A stretch of 5,915 nt of DNA from Lachnospiraceae bacterium UBA4316 (GCA_002394535.1 DGUG01000087.1:1-5915), one strand, 5' to 3'; counted from the stretch's first letter, positions 1 through 5,915 are shown. The notes: a model not told the origin generated them from the letters alone. Numbers and translations: made by a program.

Positions 1-931
1 CTGTAGTCTTATAAGTCGGAAACTCAAAATCAAGAGTAGCGAGAAGCTGTTCATGCTGTCCGTAAAAGAATGGGTAATCATGTCCCGAGCCCGCTTTATG
101 TATTTCCATATAATTGCCGAACTTCATGCGCATTACAGCGTCATAACACAGCGGAACCGATATTGTCGTATCCATATATGGAATACAGACTGTCTGTCTG
201 TAATACTCCTTCGGAATATACCCCTCATTCCCATACATTCCATACGGCATCATCTGAACCAGCGCATCACTGTCTTCATCAGGAATTGATGCAAAAAGTT
301 CTTCGGCAATCCCGTACATTCTGACCCTCAGATCCTCTCCGTGAAGTCTTCTGTCTATCCTTCTTCCGGAATACTTTTCACATTGATTCAGCAATTCTTC
401 CGCTTCACGGCCCTTCTTGTCTCCGTCTGCTATGTTATCTGCAACGGTAATGACAAATTCCGCTTTTTTAGCTTTAAGCTTCTCACGATTACGATCACGG
501 CAGACATTATCGAGTACAAACAGATCCAGTCCCGCTATATACGGAAAAGAGTGAAATCTTCTCAAGTGTTCTTCTTCAAAGCATATTCTGGGCTTTCCTA
601 CGATTCTGGCAACAAAGAAATGGTGTCCCGGATGATTTTTAAATGTCATAACCTTAAATCCTTCGGGAAGTTCATCTTCGGCGTACCTCAAAAACCGCTC
701 ATAATCTTTGCGCCGCATTGAGATATCAAGGTCATCATCCCAGGGGATGTAACCGCTGTGGCGGATTGCGGCAAGAAGTGTCCCCCAATCCGCAAAATAA
801 GGGATATTATGTCTCCGGCAGATAATGTCTGTTTCGTTAAGAACATCCATCTGCGCACCCCACGCAAGCTTTAGCATGGACGGAACATAAAATCCCTCTA
901 TAACTTCATCTTCATAAAATTCAGGATTCAT
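1..931 (-). CDS. LicD-family phosphotransferase/nucleotidyltransferase (3' end beyond window)
   Basis: The frame stays open from an ATG at 931-929 down to base 1, giving 310 residues with no stop, so the C-terminus is outside the window. Residues about 44-70 carry the LicD signature: ADWGTLL, then IRHSGYIPWDDDLDI with the acidic cluster at 65-67 and 69. GLDLFVLD follows at 134-141 and matches the second conserved LicD block. Near the C-terminal end are a VPLCYDAVMRMKFGNY segment and an HDYPFF stretch, also typical. There is no signal peptide or membrane segment, so it should act in the cytosol. Known LicD proteins transfer phosphocholine or related phospho-groups onto teichoic acids or surface glycans; the substrate here cannot be read from sequence. 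The ATG shares one base with the stop of the upstream HD-GYP gene (TAATG) and has no strong ribosome binding site of its own, so translation is probably coupled. Family call is strong, substrate unknown. Confidence 0.9.
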   Translation of the reverse strand, partial: MNPEFYEDEVIEGFYVPSMLKLAWGAQMDVLNETDIICRRHNIPYFADWGTLLAAIRHSGYIPWDDDLDISMRRKDYERFLRYAEDELPEGFKVMTFKNHPGHHFFVARIVGKPRICFEEEHLRRFHSFPYIAGLDLFVLDNVCRDRNREKLKAKKAEFVITVADNIADGDKKGREAEELLNQCEKYSGRRIDRRLHGEDLRVRMYGIAEELFASIPDEDSDALVQMMPYGMYGNEGYIPKEYYRQTVCIPYMDTTISVPLCYDAVMRMKFGNYMEIHKAGSGHDYPFFYGQHEQLLATLDFEFPTYKTT

Positions 932-2025
932 TATACAAAAGTCTCAATATATAATTCAGGCTCCCTCGAAAGATCGATAAACTTATCCCCACACTGTAAC
1001 ATCGGTCTGGAGTACTGGTTTCTGTTCATGAATATAACATCACCCTCCATTCCGTTGTTAAGGCGTACTCTGTTGTTCATATACGTCGTTGCAATATGCT
1101 CTAGGAAAGTCAGAATATAATGTCCGTCATATTTCTGCAGACCTTCCGATTCAAATATTCCGATAACCTTGAAGGGGCAAAGGGGTCCTCTGTATACTCT
1201 GGCCGCTGTCATTGCATCATAAACATCCGCGATAGAAACTATCTTGGCATACTGATTGATCTTGTCCGCCGACAATCCAAGCGGATATCCCGATCCGTCA
1301 CACCTCTCATGATGCATAAGGGCACACTGTTTAACATTATCATCTATATTCTTATCTTTGAGTATATTATACCCCTGCAAAGGATGGGTTTTTATAATAT
1401 TGTACTCGGCCGGAGAAAGCTTATCAGGCTTTCTGATTATATTATCGGGTATCTTTAGCTTTCCGATATCATGGAGAAGTCCTCCCAGCGTTATTATATC
1501 AATATCTCCTTCGGACATGCCGAGCCACTTTCCGAATACATTGCATATAAGCGCCACATTCATCGAATGAACATAAGTAAGATCATCATACTGGCGCATA
1601 TTATGGAGCATATCAAACACCGACAGTCCTGTCATATCCTCAGCTATCAGCCCGGTGATGCTGTCGATCATTTCGCGACTGTCGATTTCGCCTCCGGATT
1701 CCGCAATACCCCTGAGCTTGGTTTTGAAGCTTTCCGTATTCTCCAGAAAAGATTGCTCAAACTTCTTGAACTGTTTGCTGTTTTTCACTTTTACGGAATA
1801 TGCGGTATCCTCATTCGAACCCGCTTCCGGCGCCCCGGCTACGTCAAACTCCGCATCTTCCTCATCTGCGATACGTACGGCCAGTACGGAATAGAATTCA
1901 AGACGGGTAATCATTTTATCATCAAGAACCGATCCCTTTGGAACGATCATTTGATTGTTATATGAAAATACATCCTCCGCGGTTTTCATTCCCGGATGGA
2001 GGTCGGATATCCGTACTCTCTTCAC
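931..2025 (-). CDS. HD-GYP domain protein, predicted cyclic-di-GMP phosphodiesterase
   Basis: A 364-residue soluble protein. Residues 1-52 form a small N-terminal module (LHPGMKTAEDV, then IVPKGSVLDD) often found before clostridial HD-GYP domains; 60-80 look like a flexible linker. The HD-GYP domain spans about 140-315 with all expected metal ligands: H153 in HSMNVAL, H185-D186 in HDIGK, H214 in THPLQG, H238-H239 in HHER, the GYP motif DGSGYP at 243-248, and D267 in IADVYDAMT. A short C-terminal beta-rich tail (about 318-364, VRLNNGMEGDVIFMN then KFIDLS) is common in Firmicute members. Characterised HD-GYP enzymes hydrolyse c-di-GMP to pGpG or GMP; activity here is inferred from the intact motifs. 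No receiver, PAS or membrane domain is visible, so input would be through expression or the N-terminal module. The start is GTG, chosen because AAGGAGA lies 6 nt upstream. It has its own promoter and is followed by licD with a 1-nt overlap. Confidence 0.94.
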   Translation of the reverse strand: MKRVRISDLHPGMKTAEDVFSYNNQMIVPKGSVLDDKMITRLEFYSVLAVRIADEEDAEFDVAGAPEAGSNEDTAYSVKVKNSKQFKKFEQSFLENTESFKTKLRGIAESGGEIDSREMIDSITGLIAEDMTGLSVFDMLHNMRQYDDLTYVHSMNVALICNVFGKWLGMSEGDIDIITLGGLLHDIGKLKIPDNIIRKPDKLSPAEYNIIKTHPLQGYNILKDKNIDDNVKQCALMHHERCDGSGYPLGLSADKINQYAKIVSIADVYDAMTAARVYRGPLCPFKVIGIFESEGLQKYDGHYILTFLEHIATTYMNNRVRLNNGMEGDVIFMNRNQYSRPMLQCGDKFIDLSREPELYIETFV

Positions 2026-2031
2026 AGATAA

Positions 2032-2038
2032 TCTCCTT
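2032..2038 (-). promoter_or_regulatory. Ribosome binding site deciding the GTG start of the HD-GYP gene
   Basis: The minus strand reads AAGGAGA, then six bases, then GTG at 2025-2023. This near-perfect Shine-Dalgarno fixes the start at the GTG rather than at the in-frame ATG of residue 13. Confidence 0.85.
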
Positions 2039-2061
2039 ATTTTATACTACAGTTGGATATA

Positions 2062-2091
2062 ATTATATGAAATAAATGCATAACATGTCAA
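2062..2091 (-). promoter_or_regulatory. Sigma-A type promoter for the HD-GYP-licD unit
   Basis: The minus strand has TTGACA (2091-2086), an 18-bp spacer and TATAAT (2067-2062). Both hexamers are exact consensus. Transcription should start near 2055, leaving a leader of about 30 nt before the GTG, enough for the Shine-Dalgarno but not for a riboswitch. The -10 is embedded in a 12-bp AT-only palindrome, ATATAATTATAT (2068-2057). The -35 begins just after the T-tract of the murA terminator, so this promoter serves a separate transcription unit. Confidence 0.85.
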
Positions 2092-2120
2092 TTAAGAAAA
2101 GGTCGGCTCAGCCGACCTTT
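2090..2120 (-). terminator. Rho-independent terminator of murA, stop codon in the loop
   Basis: On the minus strand AAAGGTCGGC (2120-2111) pairs perfectly with GCCGACCTTT (2107-2098) around a 3-nt loop TGA (2110-2108), followed by TTTTCTT. The 10-bp GC-rich stem plus T-run is a standard intrinsic terminator. The loop is the murA stop codon, so the left arm encodes the last residues of MurA. On the plus strand the following T-run is weaker (TTTAATTT), and no plus-strand gene points at it. Confidence 0.9.
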
Positions 2121-3400
2121 AATTTGAACTTTTGAATATCTCTTTCCGATTCGACTTTTTCAATGGAGGCTCCGAGAGCTGTCAGTTTTTCGGGAAAATC
2201 CTCGTATCCTCTTTCTATGTACACGATATCATCAATTATCGAAATACCGTCGGCAACAAGCGCAGCCAGGACAAGAGCCGCACCGGCACGAAGATCCGGA
2301 GCCGAAATACCGGCACCCGTGAAGGAATCCACTCCTTCTATAATAGCTGTATTTCCTTCGACCTTAATATTTGCACCCATCCGCTGGAGCTCACCCACAT
2401 ATTTGAATCTGTTTTCAAATATACTCTCGGTAACTATACTGGTGCCCTCGGATAAAGCAAGCGTTGTTGCTATCTGTGGCTGCATATCCGTAGGAAACCC
2501 GGGATAAGGAAGAGTTTTCACATGTGTATTTGTTAATCTTCTGGGAGCCGCTACTCTCAGGCAGTCATCAAACTCCTCAATCTCACAACCTATCTCAATC
2601 AGCTTGGCACTGATTGACTCCAAATGCTTGGGGATGACATTTTTGATCATAATATCCCCTTTTGTTATGGCTGCCGCAAACATGAAAGTTCCGGCCTCTA
2701 TCTGGTCCGGAATAATCGAATACGTAGTTCCGTGAAGTCTTTCAACCCCCTTAATCCTTATAACATCGGTACCCGCACCCTTTATGCTTGCACCCATGCT
2801 GTTCAGGAAGTTGGCCACATCAACAACATGCGGCTCTTTGGCTGCATTCTCGATTATCGTCTTACCCGTTGCAAGCGTTGCAGCAAGCATAATGTTAATA
2901 GTCGCTCCAACCGTTACAACGTCCATATAGATATGGTTTCCGCTTAGGTTCTCGGACTTGGCCGATATCATACCCCTCGATACTTCAACCTTTGCCCCGA
3001 GAGCTCTGAATCCTTTCAGATGCTGGTCTATAGGACGGCTGCCGATATTGCATCCGCCGGGAAGAGCAACTTCTGCTGTTTTAAACCTTCCGAGTAGTGC
3101 CCCGAGCATGTAATATGATGCCCTGATCTTCTTGATATATCCGTCGTCAATAGTGTAACCTGAAATATTAGCTGCATTAACCCTGACAGTATGACGATCC
3201 AGACGTTCAACACGCGTGCCTATACTTTCCATCGCCTGTATAAGTACGGCAGTATCCCGAACATCCGGCAGATTTTCAATTATAACCGGCTCGGTTGTCA
3301 TCACCGAAGCTGCCAAAATACCTAATGCGGCATTTTTGGCTCCTCCTATCTCAACCTCACCAACCAAAGGGCTTCCGCCCTTTATTATATACTGCTCCAA
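2108..3400 (-). CDS. murA: UDP-N-acetylglucosamine 1-carboxyvinyltransferase (MurA)
   Basis: A 430-residue cytosolic enzyme, the normal full length for the family. MurA transfers the enolpyruvyl group of phosphoenolpyruvate to UDP-GlcNAc, the first committed step of peptidoglycan synthesis. Key residues are present: K22-N23 in GGAKNAAL, the catalytic cysteine C117 in LPGGCNIGSRP, R122 just after it, D305 in FPTDMQ (general base), the R371 region in PDLRAG, and R397 in IERGYE. A cysteine, not aspartate, at 117 predicts fosfomycin sensitivity. The start is TTG at 3400-3398: GAGGTG lies 6 nt upstream, an in-frame TGA lies just before it, and the next ATG (residue 34) would delete the substrate-binding lysine. 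The gene has its own promoter and terminator and lies 91 bp after the wall peptidase gene. Firmicutes often carry two MurA paralogues; I cannot tell which class this is. Confidence 0.98.
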   Translation of the reverse strand: MEQYIIKGGSPLVGEVEIGGAKNAALGILAASVMTTEPVIIENLPDVRDTAVLIQAMESIGTRVERLDRHTVRVNAANISGYTIDDGYIKKIRASYYMLGALLGRFKTAEVALPGGCNIGSRPIDQHLKGFRALGAKVEVSRGMISAKSENLSGNHIYMDVVTVGATINIMLAATLATGKTIIENAAKEPHVVDVANFLNSMGASIKGAGTDVIRIKGVERLHGTTYSIIPDQIEAGTFMFAAAITKGDIMIKNVIPKHLESISAKLIEIGCEIEEFDDCLRVAAPRRLTNTHVKTLPYPGFPTDMQPQIATTLALSEGTSIVTESIFENRFKYVGELQRMGANIKVEGNTAIIEGVDSFTGAGISAPDLRAGAALVLAALVADGISIIDDIVYIERGYEDFPEKLTALGASIEKVESERDIQKFKLKVG

Positions 3401-3406
3401 TTTTCA

Positions 3407-3412
3407 CACCTC
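3407..3412 (-). promoter_or_regulatory. Ribosome binding site for the TTG start of murA
   Basis: The minus strand reads GAGGTG, then TGAAAA, then TTG. With the in-frame TGA at 3406-3404 directly upstream, this site leaves TTG at 3400 as the only reasonable start that keeps the N-terminus of MurA. Confidence 0.8.
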
Positions 3413-3419
3413 AAAACGT

Positions 3420-3448
3420 ATTATAGTCCCCCGAAATTTCTGTTTCAA
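3420..3448 (-). promoter_or_regulatory. Sigma-A type promoter of murA
   Basis: The minus strand has TTGAAA (3448-3443), a 17-bp spacer and TATAAT (3425-3420). The expected start at about 3413-3412 leaves a leader of only about 12 nt, with the Shine-Dalgarno at its very 5' end. No convincing terminator separates murA from the upstream peptidase gene, so read-through may add to expression. Confidence 0.82.
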
Positions 3449-3450
3449 TA

Positions 3451-3467
3451 CCAAAGCGCTTTTTTGG
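3451..3467. promoter_or_regulatory. Palindrome upstream of murA promoter, possible CcpA/LacI-type operator
   Basis: The plus strand contains AAAGCGCTTT (3453-3462), a perfect 10-bp palindrome within CCAAAGCGCTTTTTTGG. It matches the central ten bases of the idealised cre/LacI-family site TGAAAGCGCTTTCA but not the outer two on either side. It ends a few bases upstream of the murA -35. It could instead be a weak hairpin or chance; no T-tract follows, so it is not an intrinsic terminator. Confidence 0.3.
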
Positions 3468-3491
3468 AGAATGTGACAAATTATACAAAAA

Positions 3492-5069
3492 TCACTTTAA
3501 ATAATTGAGCGGATTTACTTGTGAACCACCTATAAGTACCTCAAAATGAAGATGAGGTCCCGTGGATACACCCGTATTGCCGCTCAAAGCAATCTTCTGT
3601 CCCTGGGATACAGTCTGTCCGGCCTTAACAAGCACTTTGCTCAGATGTCCGTACCTTGTACTTACTCCGTCCGGATGCTGGATATATACGCAATATCCGT
3701 ATCCGCTTCCCCACCCGGCACGTGTTACCGTACCGCCTCGGGAGGCCATTACTGCCGTACCGATCGGAACCGCAAGGTCAATTCCTTTGTGGAACGTACT
3801 TGCACCCCTCTTGGGTGCTTTTCTTCTTCCGAATCCCGAAGACAGTCTTCCCCAGACCGGATAAACGTATGTAGGAGGAGTCTTGGTACCGCGCCTTACT
3901 ATTTTTGCAACAGCTTTTACCGTAACATCCTCATATAATATGTCGGTATTAACAAGCTCGGCATTCCTGTATGTAATATCGGCAACAACTTTTCTGTATC
4001 CGGTTACGGGCTGCTGAACCACCTCGGTCTGGTTTGTGTACCAGTCGTCAACATCTATGTATTCAACTTCCGCATCATAGTTTTCCTCGTAATATCTTCT
4101 CTCGGTTCGTACTACCGACAGCTCCGGCTCGGGAGAGAAGATTGTTATTTCGTCTCCGACTCTTAATGTGGCATTTGCATTCGGAATGCTTTCGTTATTC
4201 AGCTTTATAATGTCCTCTATGGACATATCGTTCTTCTGTGCAATGGCTCCCAGCGTATCCCCGGAAACAACCTCATATTTCTTGTTCTTTTCGCTTGTCT
4301 TGGTTACAGCCTCTATTGCATCCTCCAGAGTACTTATCTTATCAGCATCAACGTATGCCTGCACAACTTCCACGTTTTCATCAAAATCAATATTCCTGAC
4401 CCCGAACTCAAAGGAATTGTCAATTTTCTGTGTAAAGGCGGCATCATATATCTCTTCCATCTTCAGAAGGGCACCGCCTATAGGAAATACAACCGGTTTA
4501 TCAATCGTCTGAACATTCTGCTCCGATACCTTTTCTATTTTGGTAGTCATTACATTAAGCTCACGGGAATTGTCGGTAACAAGCCAGACCTTCCACTCGG
4601 AATCCGGATCGTATTCGGACTTTGACGCGTTAAGCAGTGCAATTACATCATCAATACTCTTAAGATTGACTGTAAAATCATTTATCTTGACTTCAAACGC
4701 CGGCTGCTTGGTCTTCATCACGCTTTCAGACAGAACATTGTATATATTGTTAACGATAGTCTGCCTGTCATCAACCTGCCCGACAACATCCGTCGAACCG
4801 GACAGAACCACTTCGGAGCCGGCAAGTACGATATTATCGCTTTCCGACGCGATCCTTCTTCTTGCTTCAAGTATCATCCCGTCAACTTCGGACGAATCCT
4901 TTACGGTACCGACCTGGGTTCCGTTTACGAACACACTTACCTTGTTGCTTCCGGTATCTTCCAGTTTCTGTATCCCGGGAACACACACAAAAATTAGCAA
5001 TGCTGTTCCCAGCATTGCTAAATAATGTGAATATTTAATAATGTTAACGTATTTGGTAAAAAAACTCAT
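3492..5069 (-). CDS. Membrane-anchored LysM-G5-M23 cell-wall metallopeptidase
   Basis: The protein is 525 residues from ATG 5069, or 538 from TTG 5108 (numbering here uses 538). An N-terminal hydrophobic segment (about 27-46) is a signal anchor that puts the rest outside the cell. Residues 55-260 hold two similar modules with VFVNGTQVGTV and FEVKINDFTVNL patterns. A LysM domain follows at about 278-324 (YEVVSGDTLGAIAQ), binding GlcNAc in peptidoglycan, then a G5 domain at about 330-407. The C-terminal M23/LytM domain (about 415-538) keeps the zinc and catalytic residues H440 and D444 (HKGID), H488 (YGHLS), H519 and H521 (HLHFE). Known active LytM enzymes cut peptide bridges or stems of peptidoglycan; the bond cut here is unknown. 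The ATG lies 8 nt after the upstream stop with no clear Shine-Dalgarno, suggesting reinitiation. The LysM and G5 domains make SpoIIQ unlikely. Confidence 0.92.
   Translation of the reverse strand: MSFFTKYVNIIKYSHYLAMLGTALLIFVCVPGIQKLEDTGSNKVSVFVNGTQVGTVKDSSEVDGMILEARRRIASESDNIVLAGSEVVLSGSTDVVGQVDDRQTIVNNIYNVLSESVMKTKQPAFEVKINDFTVNLKSIDDVIALLNASKSEYDPDSEWKVWLVTDNSRELNVMTTKIEKVSEQNVQTIDKPVVFPIGGALLKMEEIYDAAFTQKIDNSFEFGVRNIDFDENVEVVQAYVDADKISTLEDAIEAVTKTSEKNKKYEVVSGDTLGAIAQKNDMSIEDIIKLNNESIPNANATLRVGDEITIFSPEPELSVVRTERRYYEENYDAEVEYIDVDDWYTNQTEVVQQPVTGYRKVVADITYRNAELVNTDILYEDVTVKAVAKIVRRGTKTPPTYVYPVWGRLSSGFGRRKAPKRGASTFHKGIDLAVPIGTAVMASRGGTVTRAGWGSGYGYCVYIQHPDGVSTRYGHLSKVLVKAGQTVSQGQKIALSGNTGVSTGPHLHFEVLIGGSQVNPLNYLK
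4989..5021 (-). terminator. Terminator-like hairpin inside the 5' end of the M23 peptidase gene
   Basis: On the minus strand TTAGCAATGCTG (5021-5010) pairs perfectly with CAGCATTGCTAA (5005-4994) around a GGAA loop, a GNRA-type tetraloop, followed directly by TTTTTGTGTG. The 12-bp perfect stem plus T5 has the form of an intrinsic terminator or attenuator, though with only five GC pairs. It lies inside codons for the membrane segment (LAMLGTALLIF), 57 nt after the upstream gene's stop. The structure is seen directly; any role in termination is inferred. Confidence 0.5.
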
Positions 5070-5077
5070 AAATCGAA

Positions 5078-5915
5078 TCAGAACGAAAGAATACCCAAAA
5101 TGCTGCAAACCTGAATAGCAAGGCTCACTATGCTGAGAAGTAATGTAACCAAAACCATGATCCTTAAACCGCCAACCGACTTTTCAAGTCCCTTGTTTGC
5201 TTCACCGCTCTGTTCTGTAAGGGCCGACTGAACATTTCTGTAGCACTTAACACACTCTTTATGTACATGCTCTTCCAGCTCTTTGTAATAATTGGCAGCC
5301 GCATCAGCGGAAAGAAGAGCCGGTTTCTCATTCTCATCCTCTTCAGCATTATTTCTTGCAAATCCGTTCAGAACATCCTGGCGTATCATGTTAAGAATCG
5401 CTCTGTTGTCGCCTACGGCACCGATTATCTCATCCTTCTCGGCCGAAAAATCAACGGTCAGATCCTGCATCGGAGCAGCAGACCTTGTGGCGATTTCTCT
5501 CTTCACATCCTCCGATGATGCTAAAAGTTCTCCAATGGAATTCTTGATATCATTAAGAGCCTCGGAATTGCTGCGGAGTGAATTCACGTTTCTCTCAAGC
5601 ATCTCACCGGTCTCGTTAAGAGATTCCGCGTTCTGTCCCACGATCCTCTCAATTCTTGAGAGTGTCTCGGTGTTCTGCTCGTCAACAACTATAGGTGCAG
5701 CGGTTTGTTCCGGAGTCGGTGCTACAGGCGCTGCAGGAGCAGGGGTTGAAACAGCTTCGCTTAAGCTGTGAGACAAAGCATCTATTATAGCTCTTTCGGA
5801 TTCCATACGATCTGCCTTCGCTTCATCAAAAAAGTCAGCAATAACATCGAGCTGCTCACGATTGGATTTCGTTACAGCCTCGCTTACAGCTTCACTCAAG
5901 GCCTCCTGGGATATA
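5078..5915 (-). CDS. Unrecognised coiled-coil protein with C-terminal membrane anchor (5' end probably outside window)
   Basis: I do not recognise this family. The frame is open to the window edge (ISQEA before LSEAVSEAV), so the gene probably starts further upstream. A TTG at 5899 is the first possible start inside the window, but the AGGAGG before it is only 2 nt away, too close for normal use. Numbered from that TTG: 1-50 helical and charged, with the LSEAV motif repeated; 51-70 a Pro/Ala-rich linker; 75-135 a heptad-like coiled-coil stretch rich in Asn, Ser and Glu; 150-240 more helix, with a His/Cys cluster HVHKECVKC at 211-219; 243-272 one strongly hydrophobic segment ending at the stop. 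This is a tail-anchored layout with the bulk probably cytosolic. The gene precedes the M23 peptidase closely, so a link to envelope work is plausible but unproven. Confidence 0.8.
   Translation of the reverse strand, partial: ISQEALSEAVSEAVTKSNREQLDVIADFFDEAKADRMESERAIIDALSHSLSEAVSTPAPAAPVAPTPEQTAAPIVVDEQNTETLSRIERIVGQNAESLNETGEMLERNVNSLRSNSEALNDIKNSIGELLASSEDVKREIATRSAAPMQDLTVDFSAEKDEIIGAVGDNRAILNMIRQDVLNGFARNNAEEDENEKPALLSADAAANYYKELEEHVHKECVKCYRNVQSALTEQSGEANKGLEKSVGGLRIMVLVTLLLSIVSLAIQVCSILGILSF

Noticed and set aside
341..721. Plus-strand open frame of 126 codons in a region that might look gene-free
   Set aside because: The minus strand here is an uninterrupted LicD frame with conserved motifs, so the plus frame is a shadow.
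1471..1965. Plus-strand open frame of 164 codons
   Set aside because: It lies antisense within the HD-GYP gene, whose motifs are intact; the translation shows no recognisable domain.
3480..3485. Second TATAAT on the minus strand, just after the peptidase stop
   Set aside because: No acceptable -35 at 16-18 bp and no proper TGn extension; the site 55 bp nearer murA is far better.
3473..3495. GTGA...TCAC inverted repeat near the peptidase stop, as a possible terminator
   Set aside because: Only 4-bp arms around 15 bases and no T-run after it; not a credible terminator.
4540..5025. Plus-strand open frame of 161 codons with hydrophobic, Ser/Thr-rich translation
   Set aside because: It is antisense to the peptidase's extracellular modules; the composition is the expected mirror of Glu/Asp/Ser-rich coding sequence, with no ribosome binding site seen.
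3492..5069. Assignment of the M23 peptidase as SpoIIQ because of murA proximity
   Set aside because: It carries LysM and G5 domains, is upstream rather than downstream of murA, and no spoIID lies nearby.
5292..5771. Plus-strand open frame of 159 codons
   Set aside because: It is antisense to the coiled-coil gene; the Ser/Ala-rich translation looks like a shadow of helix-forming codons.
5748..5895. Short repeats encoding LSEAV/SEAV three times
   Set aside because: Amino-acid level helix repeats within one protein, with diverged DNA; not a DNA repeat element or CRISPR.

Overview
All five genes in this window lie on the minus strand, so transcription runs from high to low coordinates. The window suggests a low-to-moderate GC Firmicute, most likely a clostridial/Lachnospiraceae-type gut or rumen anaerobe. 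This is inferred from sigma-A consensus promoters, AGGAG-type ribosome binding sites, frequent GTG/TTG starts, a LysM+G5+M23 wall peptidase of clostridial architecture, and a LicD protein with the long N-terminal arm common in that family. No species call can be made from the sequence alone.

Layout in transcription order. (1) 5915 to 5078: the 3' part of a gene for an unrecognised, coiled-coil-rich protein with one C-terminal membrane anchor; its true start is probably outside the window. (2) About 5069 to 3492: a membrane-anchored cell-wall metallopeptidase (TM anchor, beta-rich repeats, LysM, G5, M23/LytM domain with all zinc ligands), 8 nt after gene 1 or overlapping it. A perfect 12-bp hairpin followed by T5 lies inside its membrane-segment codons. 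(3) 3400 to 2108: murA, the first committed enzyme of peptidoglycan synthesis, with a TTG start, its own strong promoter and an intrinsic terminator whose loop is the stop codon. (4) 2025 to 931: an HD-GYP protein, predicted c-di-GMP phosphodiesterase, with a GTG start and a consensus promoter. (5) 931 to beyond base 1: a LicD-family transferase, translationally coupled to gene 4 through a TAATG overlap and running off the window.

The genes share a cell-envelope theme: precursor synthesis (MurA), wall remodelling (M23 peptidase), decoration of surface polymers (LicD), and a second-messenger enzyme that could tune surface behaviour (HD-GYP). The terminator after murA splits the window into two units: unknown protein-peptidase-(murA), where murA also has its own promoter, and HD-GYP-licD.

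No RNA genes, mobile elements, CRISPR arrays or large gaps were seen. The two intergenic gaps (82 and 91 bp) hold the promoters, terminator and a CcpA/LacI-like palindrome described below. Nothing here is clearly a new biological system. The most unusual signals are the terminator-like hairpin inside the peptidase gene and the uncharacterised tail-anchored protein.
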